A stretch of DNA of 64,000 nt. Source: Hofstenia miamia. Taxonomy: Eukaryota; Xenacoelomorpha; Acoela. Under the pieces are notes generated by a model. It was not told the DNA's origin, did not search any database, and saw only the letters and a program-made list of their open reading frames with translations. This document shows, piece after piece, positions 46,743 through 58,650 of the stretch; the stretch's first letter is position 1; each line of letters starts with the position of its first letter. The translations under genes and the position numbers were made by a program. The DNA lies in assembly GCA_004352715.1 (NCBI GenBank), contig SCFE01000071.1, forward strand, positions 1,937,246 to 2,001,245. Direction: 5' to 3'.

Positions 46743-48018
46743 GTTGACTGCAAAAAAAATGAGACTAGAAAAAAGGCATATTACTTTTGAACTACTGAAC
46801 GTAACAACTCAAGAAAGGTAAGATTTTAAAGATAAATTAAAGGACTATAAGTAAAAAGCATCAAAGTCTAATTTGTTTTCCTCCTGTAGAAATAACTTCA
46901 TTCAAACGAACTGAAACTGATTTCATTAAATTGGACTTCATTTCAGATGTCAAAATGTGTTGACTTTTTTGGATTTTTTCTTTTAAATCGGATATATTTT
47001 TCGGATTTTTCTTCTCAACGTCATTTTTCAATATCTGCCACACGTTTTCGATTGGAGAAAGATCAGCAGAACTTGGTGGCNNNNNNNNNNNNNNNNNNNN
47101 NNNNNNNNNNNNNNNNNNNNNNNNNNNNNNNNNNNNNNNNNNNNNNATTGGAGAAAGATCAGCAGAACTTGGTGGCCATTGCAAAAACTGGATATTATTT
47201 TCAGAAAACCAATTTTTTGTCTTTGCTGACGTGTGCGGGATTGCTCCGTCCTGTTGGAGTATCCATCCATCATCATATAAAGCATCAGCATAAGGCATAA
47301 ATTCAGCTATAATTTGGCAATATCTTTGACTGTCGATTGTGGCTTTTCCGTCTAAAATTTTCAAATAAAACCCATGATAGGAAAGTGCTCCCCAAACCAT
47401 ACTTTTTTGGTCGAACTTTGGAACCGCTTTTGATGGTCTTGGACATTTTTTTGACTTGTACTTTGTTTCTGTGTAGTTGAAATACGCACTCATCAGTTAT
47501 CCAAACATCTTCAAAAGTGTAGTCTTTCCAATCTTTCACGAAATTTAGTCTTTTTTCTTGATGTTTTTTTGTAATCAGAAGTCGATTTTTTCTGCAAATT
47601 TTTGTAACTCCACTTTTTTTCAGTGTTTTCTGAACTGGTTTCATGCACAGAGATGTCGGCTTCAGTTTGAAGTCGGTTTGCAACTTTTTTCCCTGAAATA
47701 TAGGGATTTTTTAGAGCAATTGCGACTGTTTTTTGAATGAATTTTTCAATAATTTTTCGAGGGCGTCCACTTCCCTTTTTTCTTTTGAGAGATTCTTGTC
47801 GAATTTTTTTCAGCTTTCGAAAATAAGTTGATCGATAAGTTTGCAATGTCGCAAAGGCGTTTTCAAGCTGTTCCAACGTTTCCATTCCGAAGAAATCAAG
47901 TAGAAACTTTGCAAAGCAAAACAATTTGTTTGGTAAGTGTTTTCAAATAATTACGAAGTACCAGTTTAATTAATTAACTTTATTGTTTGACCATTTTAAA
48001 GTTCACAAAATTCTCGTT
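46743..48018 (-). mobile_element. Tc1/mariner element, copy 1
   Basis: Begins GTTGACTGCAAAAAAAATGA next to a TA dinucleotide. The far end is lost in the 1000-N gap at 48019, but by comparison with copy 2 only about 100 bases are missing. The sequence is roughly 95% identical to 55691-56940. It carries the transposase pseudogene on the minus strand. Confidence 0.9.
46861..47885 (-). pseudogene. Tc1-type transposase (DD34E), frameshifted
   Basis: ATG at 47885 (METLEQLENAFATLQTYRST). GRPRK marks the AT-hook-like linker between the HTH subdomains. After a frameshift come the rest of the HTH and the first catalytic Asp (DVWITDECVFQLHRN, about 47500). After another shift come GWILQQDGAIPHTS (second Asp) and PPSSADLSPIENVW (Glu), 34 residues apart, i.e. 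DD34E. Stop at 46861. At least two frameshifts plus an N run (47081-47146) flanked by a 30-bp duplicated overlap break the frame, and the N run is probably an assembly fault. Usual Tc1 transposases have about 340 residues, so the span is complete. Confidence 0.9.
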
Positions 48019-49018
48019 NNNNNNNNNNNNNNNNNNNNNNNNNNNNNNNNNNNNNNNNNNNNNNNNNNNNNNNNNNNNNNNNNNNNNNNNNNNNNNNNNN
48101 NNNNNNNNNNNNNNNNNNNNNNNNNNNNNNNNNNNNNNNNNNNNNNNNNNNNNNNNNNNNNNNNNNNNNNNNNNNNNNNNNNNNNNNNNNNNNNNNNNNN
48201 NNNNNNNNNNNNNNNNNNNNNNNNNNNNNNNNNNNNNNNNNNNNNNNNNNNNNNNNNNNNNNNNNNNNNNNNNNNNNNNNNNNNNNNNNNNNNNNNNNNN
48301 NNNNNNNNNNNNNNNNNNNNNNNNNNNNNNNNNNNNNNNNNNNNNNNNNNNNNNNNNNNNNNNNNNNNNNNNNNNNNNNNNNNNNNNNNNNNNNNNNNNN
48401 NNNNNNNNNNNNNNNNNNNNNNNNNNNNNNNNNNNNNNNNNNNNNNNNNNNNNNNNNNNNNNNNNNNNNNNNNNNNNNNNNNNNNNNNNNNNNNNNNNNN
48501 NNNNNNNNNNNNNNNNNNNNNNNNNNNNNNNNNNNNNNNNNNNNNNNNNNNNNNNNNNNNNNNNNNNNNNNNNNNNNNNNNNNNNNNNNNNNNNNNNNNN
48601 NNNNNNNNNNNNNNNNNNNNNNNNNNNNNNNNNNNNNNNNNNNNNNNNNNNNNNNNNNNNNNNNNNNNNNNNNNNNNNNNNNNNNNNNNNNNNNNNNNNN
48701 NNNNNNNNNNNNNNNNNNNNNNNNNNNNNNNNNNNNNNNNNNNNNNNNNNNNNNNNNNNNNNNNNNNNNNNNNNNNNNNNNNNNNNNNNNNNNNNNNNNN
48801 NNNNNNNNNNNNNNNNNNNNNNNNNNNNNNNNNNNNNNNNNNNNNNNNNNNNNNNNNNNNNNNNNNNNNNNNNNNNNNNNNNNNNNNNNNNNNNNNNNNN
48901 NNNNNNNNNNNNNNNNNNNNNNNNNNNNNNNNNNNNNNNNNNNNNNNNNNNNNNNNNNNNNNNNNNNNNNNNNNNNNNNNNNNNNNNNNNNNNNNNNNNN
49001 NNNNNNNNNNNNNNNNNN
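48019..49018. other. Assembly gap (N)
   Basis: Exactly 1000 N. It swallows the right end of Tc1 copy 1. Confidence 0.99.
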
Positions 49019-49873
49019 CTATACTCATGTATGTATATTACCTTAGAAAATAGCGTTAAATATTAAATAGTGTACTACACCACTAAGGCTGCAAGAATCA
49101 ACATTGATATGAAAAACTAATGTCACTTTGTAAACCACATTTCTTTACCCAAAATTTATGGGGCTTTCTTTATAATATTTGGCCTTGTCGCTTAAATACC
49201 AGCAATAATTACAGCAAACACCTGGTCTGTGTTAATTAGGTTAGGTAACTTGCTGACGTTAGCCTATTATTTTTTGTATCGCTTGATAAATAGCAAAAAA
49301 GAAAGCATGTAAACAGGCGCTTTCAATATTGCATACGTCAAATTAAACCAACATGAGGAATAATGTGAACTAAATTCCCGCCATTGCAATGAAATCAAAA
49401 CGAGGAATTGGTGTTGAACCAATATAATCGATGCTTTAGATATTTAATATGTCAATATTCAAGTTATTATAAGAATAATTTATGCAAAGCTTTTGGACTA
49501 AGTGAATATTGCTTGTTAACAAGAACAAAGTTTTTTGACATTATATTTTTTAACGATGCTTCGAAAATTTGTTTCTAAATTTATTTAGAATAAAATGTTC
49601 AATTTAAATTTATTATACCCAAAATTATTAGTGCATTGTTGAAGTATATAACCCAGTACATTTTTTCAAAATACCAATACAATTATTTCATAATTATAAA
49701 ATTATGAATTTGACTGTTGTAATTAAATGGCAATGATAACATGTTTGTCATTTATTTCTTTGACTGAGACGCAATTTTTATGCTGCATAATGCAGTTTTG
49801 TCTGCTTGTAGGAGAATTATAAAAATAAATTATCAGTGATGTTTAAATATGAAGTCTACTAAATGCTTTATAA
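49019..49873. other. No gene seen
   Basis: AT-rich, no supportable ORF or repeat. Confidence 0.55.
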
Positions 49874-50263
49874 ACGTTTCTAAACAACTTCTAAACATTT
49901 CCTTGACGTCTTTTAAACGTCTTCTAGACGTCTTCTAAACGTCTTCTAAACATCTTCTAGACGTCTTTTAAACGTCTTCTAAACCATTTCTAAACGTCTT
50001 CTACACCTGACATAGATGCCATTTCTAAACGTCTTCTAAACCANNNNNNNNNNNNNNNNNNNNNNNNNNNNNNNNNNNNNNNNNNNNNNNNNNNNNNNNN
50101 NNNNNNNNNNNNNNNNNNNNNNNTAAACGTCTTCTAGACGTCTTCTAAACGTCTTCTAAACCATTTCTAAACGTCTTCTACACCTGACATAGATGCCATT
50201 TCTAAACGTCTTCTAAACCATTTTAAGACGTGTTATAAAACGTCTTCTAAACGTTTTATTGTT
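49874..50263. repeat. 12-bp minisatellite (CTAAACGTCTTC), with gap
   Basis: Units such as CTAAACGTCTTCTAGACGTC repeat with variants (ACATC, AAC-CATTT). A longer block ending CACCTGACATAGATGCCATT followed by more units occurs on both sides of the N run 50044-50123, so the array is partly duplicated by unmerged contig ends. Confidence 0.9.
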
Positions 50264-51180
50264 TATTGGGTTTGGGTCATTGTATTGAATGAAAATATTT
50301 CGCATATGGTTCTTTTACTACAAGAGCGTTTCAATGCGAAGCAATGAACAGACTGCTTGCTTTGTAAGCTAAATCTCCTCGCAATGGATTGTAGAAAACG
50401 GATATTATTCAATTGTTTGAGCGAGCGTAGGGACAGCGTTAAAGGCATCTGCTTCCTGTGACGCAATCATTTATTTATTTTTAAAGCAAATCATTTAATG
50501 AATTATGTCCTATATTCCATTCATATTATTACTCGATTTTTGAATGTTGTTTCTAACACAAACAAACAATTTAGGATTTGTATATTTGTATAGATGTAAA
50601 TTCATACAATTAAAAATGAAATTCATTTCTTAAAAAAATATTGGGCAAGTACTGCTGTACTTGCTTACATGCACGAGCCGCTTATGAGTGTGATCTAGAC
50701 TGGGGTCTAAACTGTTAATTATTCAGTACCGTCAAAACATTCAGAGCCTCATAAGTATTAATATATTAAATTAATTTCATGATTACAGCGTTACTGTGAA
50801 TTTCAATTATGTGAGTTGCAAGGAAATAGAATACATTAGTATATATATTAAGGACAGGGTAATACATTATTGACGGGATTGTGGTGTCTTTCAATGGGAA
50901 ATGTTCTATTTTCATGTGCAACCTCTGACTACGCTCTATGACTATGTCATTGCTATGCTGTTATTGACAATTCTACTGGAAATTATTGATGATTTATTTG
51001 ATTGAATAATCTGCATCAAATCATATTTGAGCGTGAGGTGTGATGCGGAATATCATTTAAGAGGACCGAATATGACCGATTACTTGCAAAAATGATGGAG
51101 CAGACCACGCATGGTCTGGTCTGGAAGTTTCACGCTGAATGCGAGCCAGTGTCAAAATAAATCATGACCACAATGACACG
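50264..51180. other. No gene; element terminus at 50655-50690
   Basis: GTACTTGCTTACATGCACGAGCCGC is the reverse-orientation end of the family seen at 18206. The short minus frame at 50263-50466 has no recognisable motif. Confidence 0.4.
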
Positions 51181-51695
51181 CGTTGTTGACCGGGTTGACA
51201 AAAACTTAAGTAAAAAACAATTATCAAGAAATTAAATTTTAGATTTCAAACAATTTTTGTTTAATAAACATGCAGACTACATATTGCGAAAGGGAGTGGA
51301 GAACGCAGACCTACAACATCTGTTTGAAGTGACGATTTAATGGTTGTTGTGGGAAAGGGAACTGCTTAGTCACGATGTAATAAATGAAATGTCATGTTTG
51401 GCCTGCATAAAATGGCATTACGTCATTCAACAACGATATAATTTATAAAATCGTCAATATATTGAATTTGAAGTACGATTCTTTGAAATTATTCAATTTT
51501 GAATAAAATTATTTGGTCAAATAGTGACCCGAGTGTCGAGTGTCTTTTTCAAACTATTGACCTGGTTTTTAAAACCATGACCCTGTGACCTAGTTGAACC
51601 CGGACCCGGTTGCATTTCTGGTTTGAGTTAGGCTGGGCCGATTCTTAAAAATGTACATGGATTGAGGGACGACTCAATTTTTGACAACGCTAAAA
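51181..51695. mobile_element. Candidate MITE with GCGTTGT..CAAAAA ends
   Basis: The left part GCGTTGTTGACCGGGTTGAC with CAAAAACTTAAG and the right part (reverse) GCGTTGTCAAAAATTGAG are similar if a 12-bp insertion is allowed. The right half has repeated ACCCGGACCCGG/GTGACC motifs. No clear target duplication, so this is tentative. Confidence 0.35.
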
Positions 51696-51910
51696 AATAA
51701 CTGCCTCTCCACTCTTGACCCAACTGTATATATACATATGTCTTTTCAAAAGTGTTTAAATATCAAATTAAATCTGGTCGGTGTCTGATTGTTGTTTAAT
51801 ATCATTCAAAATTCAAATACATTCATATTTTGCTTGAATAGTTACTGCTAATGCCTATTCGAGACAGAGTTCAGTATAGGTTTATACTAAAAATATTTAG
51901 TCATTCAATG

Positions 51911-51943
<33 letters not shown>

Positions 51944-53083
51944 NNNNNNNNNNNNNNATATGTCCAACAAATTATTGTCTACGCCATGAATCTTCTTCCG
52001 GACACAATTCTTAAGCTTTTCTTAATTTTTTTGACTCTGTGTGGAATTAATTAAAATGAAATAGTCTCATAAGCGGATATTCATTTCCATGTTATATTTT
52101 TTCCGCTATTAATTAGGAACTATCAATGGATGTAGAGGAAAACCTGTTAAATGAATTTTCATAAGTTTATGAATTTTCTTTTGAATATGATTTACCAATC
52201 TCTTTGTATTTCAATTCCTATGCACCTGTCAACTGCTGTTAAGAAAGGCAATAAAATTATGAAATTTGCAATGCACAAATCAATTAATATCTTTAAAAAG
52301 TAGTGGATGAATCTTCACTGAAAGGTCTTAGTCAACAAAAAACGAATCAAATTTGTTTCTTACTGTTTCAAGTTATAAACTATTGTATAACATCATTTAT
52401 TTACCTCTAAAGAAAATATTTATATATTATATAAAATTAAGGAATATTTCGTGTGTAATAATATATCATTTTGAATACATTTTATAACCTAAAACATCCA
52501 TTTGTAGCATTAAAGTCAACGTTTTGTCCACATTTTCAGAAAAAATTTCTTTAAGGTTATTTCAAATTTGCCAATCCTGGTATTTGGACACATCCATGTT
52601 TTGATAAAAATTTGTGATAAACATTTTTCATGAGCTTTTCCTAGGTGCAAGAATCCTATTTTTGCAAAAACATTCAAATTCTTCAGATTCCTAGTGTTCA
52701 AATATTAGCCGGGCGAAAGGGCATGGCAGCAACACTAGCTTCCACTTTGTTGTTTTTTAGATAGAACACCCAATCCGTTCAGATGTGCAGTGCTCGAATT
52801 AATAATGAAAATAAAAATGAGACGATTCTCTATTCAGTAGTGTTTTCAGATTTTAACTATCTCTATTATTTAAAGAGCTCACTCAGAGTGCAATTTGTTG
52901 TTTTTCGCATGTTAGTGCACTTGTAATCATGCTTAAAAAGCACTTAGCTATTTTAAATTTTCTTATAACCTTATTATTCAAATTATCATGATTTTTGTGG
53001 CGATCTTAATGACAAATAAGAACATCCACTCCTCTTGGCCTTGAATGTGGATATGCAATTTGCATGGTTTTATATTTCACCCT
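51696..53083. other. No gene; (TA)n at 51913-51943 ending in N
   Basis: A TA run enters a 14-N gap (51944-51957). The short frames nearby are low-complexity translations. Confidence 0.5.
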
Positions 53084-53104
53084 AGCCCTAACCCTAACCC
53101 ACAC
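53084..53104. repeat. Short telomere-like (CCCTAA)n tract
   Basis: CCCTAGCCCTAACCCTAACC: three and a half units with one variant, followed by CACACCC. It matches the animal TTAGGG telomere motif, but is too short to be a telomere. Confidence 0.75.
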
Positions 53105-55599
53105 CCAGTAACTAATTAATCACAGTATATTATCTGTAACAGATACACTTCTTTATAAGAACCAGTAAATTTTTGCTGAGGCTCAGCTGTTCTTATTTTT
53201 TTTGCACTTTGAGCCTTAAATTTTTCTTATTTTGTTCTTACTTTTTCAGGTAAAAAACAAGTTTTGGCTAATTACTTTACTATTTAGAGGATTTTAGATG
53301 CCACTGATTCTTTTTGCTATAGCTACTTTATATTTTTATTATCCTTTTGTTTGATTCTCTTACGCTTAGTATTTTTTTAACTTTTGGAACTGTAACTAAG
53401 TATCTTTTGTTACTATTCATTGAAAAAATAAAAAAAACTACTTTTTAAATACTTTCAGCATCACTACTGTTCTTAAATTGTTCCTATTTTTTGAAATTTT
53501 TGAGCCTCATTGTTCTTATAAAAAAAGTGTAGAGTGCTTGAGATAAAATCAATGCAGAAGTGTTTACATATCGTTATTAATTTGGTCGAAAACTAAGTCG
53601 TCGCTTTTTCAACGAGCGGTTTAAACGTCTTATTATCATGAAATTCAATGGGCTAAAATCCATTTTAAACAAATCAATATTAAAATAGTTTCTAGTGTAA
53701 ATATATTTTTCAATATTAGAAGGCATGCAGGAAGTTCAGTGCACTTTTTGAAATTACAAACCAAGCACTGATCAAATATGCATAAGCCAACGTATATAGA
53801 TTTTTCTTTAACAAAACTCTAACTACTGTTTTCTGCGGAATTTTCATTCGATTCGATTTTGAAGAACAAACTCGTGGTTGGAACAGTTAGGCAAAATGTT
53901 TAAGAATTGTGACATTAATATTAAGCCCGCCTGCTTTCCATGTTCATAGACAAACCGTTTCCTATATGTACAAAGAATTATGGGGCATGGGTAGGTCTAT
54001 TGAAGAATATGGTTTAATGCAATGTTGAAAATTTCTATTAAAACATATTTCTGTGGCTAAGGTTGTTGAAAAGATTAACAAGTTTTCGTTGAAATTTTCG
54101 AAATTTTGAAAGAGTCTTAAATTCTCTCCAATCCTAATTTTAATTAATATATAGGGTTTTGAGCCCATATAACAAGAACTCTGACTGTTTCTTGAAGTAC
54201 GTAAGGATATCCCAAACCCATTGAAAAATGAGACTTTCCTCCATAACGTTGTGCTTTCAGATTGAGCATAGCGTTATTATTTTTTAGTGAAATTTTTTTG
54301 TTAAGGAAAATAAAAAATTTTTAAAATTCTAAGCTGCTTTAAGTTAAGGAATCTATTTGCAGTTGCATACAATATTTTCCAAATTCAATCACTTACGTTT
54401 CATTTTCTTGCAATTAAAAATTCATTAATCATAATGCAATATTTCAAGAAAACGCATGTTGAGTTAGGAGTCTCAAGAATGCATTTTAATTTTTAAAAGC
54501 GCGGGTAATCACTGAGTTACTTGCATTAATGATGGCAGACAAATTCCAGCTTACCTGGTCAAATTTCTAGGAGAAGTACACGCAGAATGCACATAATGTG
54601 CATATGATCTTAAATTCCAGTTAATACATAGAGAACTTGCCCAAGTCTCTGAATACAGTTAGGGCTCCTACTTGGTATATTCACAGAGCTTTGTGGGGGC
54701 AAGTAGTGATGAAACGGGTAGATTGGACTTAGGTTCGCTTTTTTGCAATCTAATCCGATCAATCAAAATAATTTTCAAATAGATTAAAATTAAGACATAT
54801 TCCAATGGATGGCATTCATAAAAAATATTATTGTAAAAAACTATTCTCGGATAGTTATAAAAACATACTATGATATAAAATATTGTCATACTGTTATCGA
54901 TTATAAATGAAAATGTTCTTATTATCGATTTTGTTTACAAGTGAGTCAATCTTTCAAAAAGGTTAGGTTCTCATTAGCGCTTTCAGTTCTACTCTAGATT
55001 TATAGCATGCTAATAGTGAACATTTCCTGAAGTATTTCCCAAATTCGTATTTAATCTCTATTTGACATTAATCGAATGTTCACATAATGAGTCGGTCTAA
55101 TTCCCATGATAACAACAACTACCTTAAATCATTTTGGTTTCTGGAGAAAAATAGTTACAGGTTGTTGCTCCACATTCAAACTAAATTCAAAAAGGAATGA
55201 GTAGACAATTATCATGTGGTGTTGTCAGATCTTAGAAATCTTTATTAGTTCATAAAGTTTAAAAATTTTTTGAGAATCCATCACCGATTTTGAAAAATCC
55301 CTAGTGAACATAAGGCTAACAATGAAATATTAACTCAACATTGCTCTATGGTAGCAAAAATTGATAATCTAGCACAGATAACATCTTCAAAGCGTGGAAT
55401 ATACACATAATGAAATACTCGTACACTTATATGTTGCACTCATTGATGTCCCTTTAAATATTGTTTCCAGCAAAATCGTATACTAGCGAAAACGCAAAAA
55501 TTTAAAGGATGTTCTTAAAGGATTACATTATTTAAAAAATATTCACAACTATATATTGAAAAACATGCGAATTACAATATGAAATAGTCAATTGCTTAG
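53105..55599. other. No gene seen
   Basis: AT-rich intergenic sequence without supportable features. Confidence 0.5.
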
Positions 55600-55690
55600 A
55601 GTTGTTAATAGATCGTCTATTATGCTGATTGTCCGCAAAGATTATGCTCTAAAATATATCAAATATTTTGTATACACAAAGTGAACTATA

Positions 55691-56940
55691 AATGAGACTA
55701 GAAAAAAGGCATATTACTTTTGAACTACTGAACGTAACAACTCAAGAAAGGTAAGATTTTAAAGATACATTAAAGGACTATAAGTAAAAAGCATCAAAGT
55801 CTAATTTGTTTTCCTCCTGTAGAAATAACTTCATTCAACCGAACTGAAACTGATTTCATTAAATTGGACTTCATTTCAGATGTCAAAATGTGTTGACTTT
55901 CTTGGATTTTTTCTTTTAAATCGGATATATTTTTCGGATTTTTCTTCTCAACATCATTTTTCAATATCTGCCACACGTTTTCGATTGGAGAAAGATCAGC
56001 AGAACTTGGTGGCCATTGCAAAAACTGGATAATATTCTCAGAAAACCAATTTTTTGTCTTTGCTGACGTGTGCGGGGCTGCTCCGTCCTGTTGGAGTATC
56101 CATCAATCATCATATAAAGCATCAGCATAAGGGATAAATTCAACTCTAATTTGGCAATATCTTTGACTGTCGATTGTGGCTTTTCCGTCTAAAAATTTTC
56201 AAATAAAACCCACGATAGGAAAGTGCTCCCCAAACCTTAACCGCTTTTGTTGGTCTTGGACATTTCTTTGACGACCACACTTGTACTTTGTTTCTGTGTA
56301 GTTGAAATACGCACTCATCAGTTATCCAAACATCTTCAAAAGTGTAGTCTTTCCAATCTTTCACGAAATTTAATCTTTTTTCTTGATGTTCTTTTGTAAT
56401 CAGAAGTCGATTTTTTCTGCCAATTTTTGTAACTCCACTTTTTTTCAGTGTTCTCTGAACTGTGGTTTCATGCACAGATGTCGGCTTCAGTTTGAAGTCG
56501 GTTTGCAATTTTTTTCCCAGAAATATAGGGATTTTTGAGAGCAATTGCGACTGTTTTCTGAATGAATTTTCCAATAATTTTTAAGGGCGTCCACTTCCTT
56601 TTCTTCTTTTGAGAGATTCTCCTTGTCGAATTTTTTTCAGCTTTCGAAAATAAGTTTATCGAGAAATTTGCGATGTCGCAAAGGCGTTTTCAAGCTGTTC
56701 CAACGTTTCCATTCCGAAGAAATCAAGTAGAAACTTTGCAAAGCAAAACAATTTGTTTGGTAAGTGTTTTCAAATAATTACGAAGTACCAGTTTAATTAA
56801 TTAACTTTTTTGTTTGACCATTTTAAAGTTCACAAAATTCTCGTTGTCTTTTATTTTTATAGTTTTCCTCTAAAACGTCTCAATACGTTTCCACAAAGCG
56901 TGAAAAAATAGGTGTTCAGTCTCATTTTTTTGCAGCCAAC
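55691..56940 (-). mobile_element. Tc1/mariner element, copy 2, inserted in a LINE relic
   Basis: The right end TTTTTTTGCAGCCAAC abuts TA (56941-56942). The left end lacks about 14 terminal bases and starts AATGAGACTAGAAAAAAGG after TATA. On the right side LINE sequence resumes at 56943. 1250 bp. Confidence 0.9.
55794..56712 (-). pseudogene. Tc1-type transposase copy 2, frameshifted
   Basis: Same protein as copy 1: ATG at 56712, HTH and first Asp in one frame (56146-56574, HETTVQRTLKKSGVTK ... WITDECVFQLHRN), and the Glu region in others (55794-56143, PPSSADLSPIENVW). Indels near 56580-56620, 56190-56250 and 56100 break it, and the segment around the second Asp is out of frame. Some lesions differ from copy 1 (for example the deletion near 56240), so the copies decayed partly independently. 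Confidence 0.9.
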
Positions 56941-56942
56941 TA

Positions 56943-57820
56943 TGAATAATAAAAAGCACAGGCCCCAAAACAATTAGAATTAGTTGTATTGATATTGAAA
57001 AATTTTAAACGATTTTATACATTGGATTTCAACCACATTAGAACATTCCCTGATATATCAATACGGCGAAGAATCATAATTTATAGATCATGAGTCACCA
57101 AATCAAATGCTGCGCTCTGATCAATTATAATCACAAGACCGAGGTTATCAGTGTCCAAACCAGGGTTGGGTGATTTATGATTTTATTCTATTATAATCAA
57201 ATCAACTGATTTTAATAGAAAATAATTAAATCTTTATTATAATCAATATTCTGTAATTTTCTTTAATTTCTTTAATTATTTTGCTGAAAATTGAATTTTC
57301 TTCAATGTTTTTGAAGAAATTTCAACAAGGGATAACACTGGCCGATTATCATTAGCATATTAGAATATTAGCCTCATTAGAATATCATGGCGATTTCATT
57401 AGCCTTGTATGTACAAAACACTAAACAAATGTTAAAATGTAATGTTATGTAACACACATCATAAATATTTTGCACATGAAAGGCCTGCATAACCACATAA
57501 ACCATGTATCTAAATCAACTGTTGATTTTGTTTTTAAAAGTGTTGATTATAATCCAAACCTCTCAATAAATCATTTTTAACGCGTAAGACTGCCGTTTCT
57601 GTAGAGAGCTTCTTTTTAAAGCCAGATTGAAGCTTTGGAAGAATCTTTTTAACTTCCAAATAATTAATTAGTTGTAAAGCCACAGCCCGTAAAATGACTT
57701 TTGAGAGCAGAGAGGTATCTGATAGAGGACGATTGTTATTTCGATTATTTGGGTCAAGATTTGACTTCTTCATAAGTGGGCGGATAATTGCAGTTTTACA
57801 ACATTTTGGAATATTTTAAT
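56943..57820 (-). mobile_element. L2/CR1-like LINE RT relic, twice interrupted
   Basis: Minus strand. KTAIIRPLMKKSNLDPNN, NRPLSDTSLLSKVILRAVA and LQSGFKKKLSTETAVLRV (57590-57820) run up to NDLLRGLD at 57553. After a 392-bp insertion the frame resumes exactly (GLDTDNLGLVIIIDQSAAFD, motif A, about 57095-57160). It goes on through ILLRRIDISGNVLMWLKSNV to VLGPVLFIIHS at 56943, where Tc1 copy 2 begins. Weak RT-like wording continues beyond the Tc1 at 55600-55690. Multiple stops. Blocks match L2-type RTs (STETALLRVxNDLL, DLSAAFD). Confidence 0.8.
57161..57552. mobile_element. hAT-type MITE nested in the LINE relic
   Basis: Starts CAGGGTTGGGTGATTTATG and ends AGTGTTGATTATAA. TCCAAAC flanks both sides (57154-57160 and 57553-57559, possibly 8 bp). 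Removing it restores the RT frame across GLD. CAGGGTTGGG is a common hAT end. The right terminus is not a good inverted match, so the class is tentative. Confidence 0.7.
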
Positions 57821-57882
57821 CAGAAAATCGGTTGTTTTTTTGGATGAAGCCGTGTTTTTGTCAATTTTAACACAAATAGGAA

Positions 57883-58650
57883 CTAATATTTTATAGGGAA
57901 TCTTTTTGCAAGAATCACCGATTTTATTTGTCTTGGGATTGTTTCATATAAAGCTTTAATAAAACTATCCAAAGTTGTATGAAACTTAAATTCGATTTTT
58001 TGCCACAATTGATCCAAATTTTCGAATTTGCTTCCTCCTATTCGACTTTTTGGATTTAATATAAGTTTTCGATGATATTAAAATAAGGTGATCTTGCTGG
58101 GCAGTCATTTATTAATAGAATCAGAGTTTTCCATAATGTATTTCATGAGTTTTGAACTTTTGTGACATGGCACATTGTCCTGCTGGAAAATGCTGTGTTC
58201 ATTTAGAATAGGCTGTATATGCTCTTTAAATACATTTACTTCCAGTTATGCTCCCATCCACCTTGACAATCTTTCAAATCTCAGAAGCATAGATATATCC
58301 AAAAACCATCAATATTTTGAAACCGCCTGAAACGATTTTCCTGTCGCGATGGTATTTTGAACATGGTTTTCTGAGAGTTGCACACAACTTTCATCCAAAA
58401 ATATTTCCTTCGCCCAATAGGAATCTGTATTTTTTTGGCGATCTTGCACCAGAACTATCTTCGTTTTGCTTGTATATGTCACAAAATTGGTCAAATATAC
58501 ATTACTCAAATCACTTTTCAGCTGGTTTGACGTCAAACGTGGGTAAATTCTGAAAAGGTGGGCTAAACTTGTTTGGTTGCGTATCGTTGTTCTAAAGCGG
58601 ACCCTAGTTTTACTAATGGCCCAATTTGTCATATTTACAATTTCCTCCAT
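57883..58650 (-). pseudogene. Second Tc1-like transposase family, decayed
   Basis: On the minus strand 58650-58309 is open and shows a PRLTSNQLKSDLSN helix, then YWAKEIFLDESCVQLSENHV, where LDES is the first catalytic Asp region. After frameshifts, ILNEHSIFQQDNVPCHKSSK (about 58170-58210, second Asp) and DCPARSPYFNIIENLY (about 58065-58115, Glu) follow. A 3' part then runs to a stop at 57883 (TTLDSFIKALYETIPRQIKS). It is unlike the two copies above. TIRs were not found. Confidence 0.8.

Noticed and set aside
53084-53104. (CCCTAA)n as a chromosome end or fusion scar
   Set aside because: Only three and a half units; chance or a repair patch is enough.
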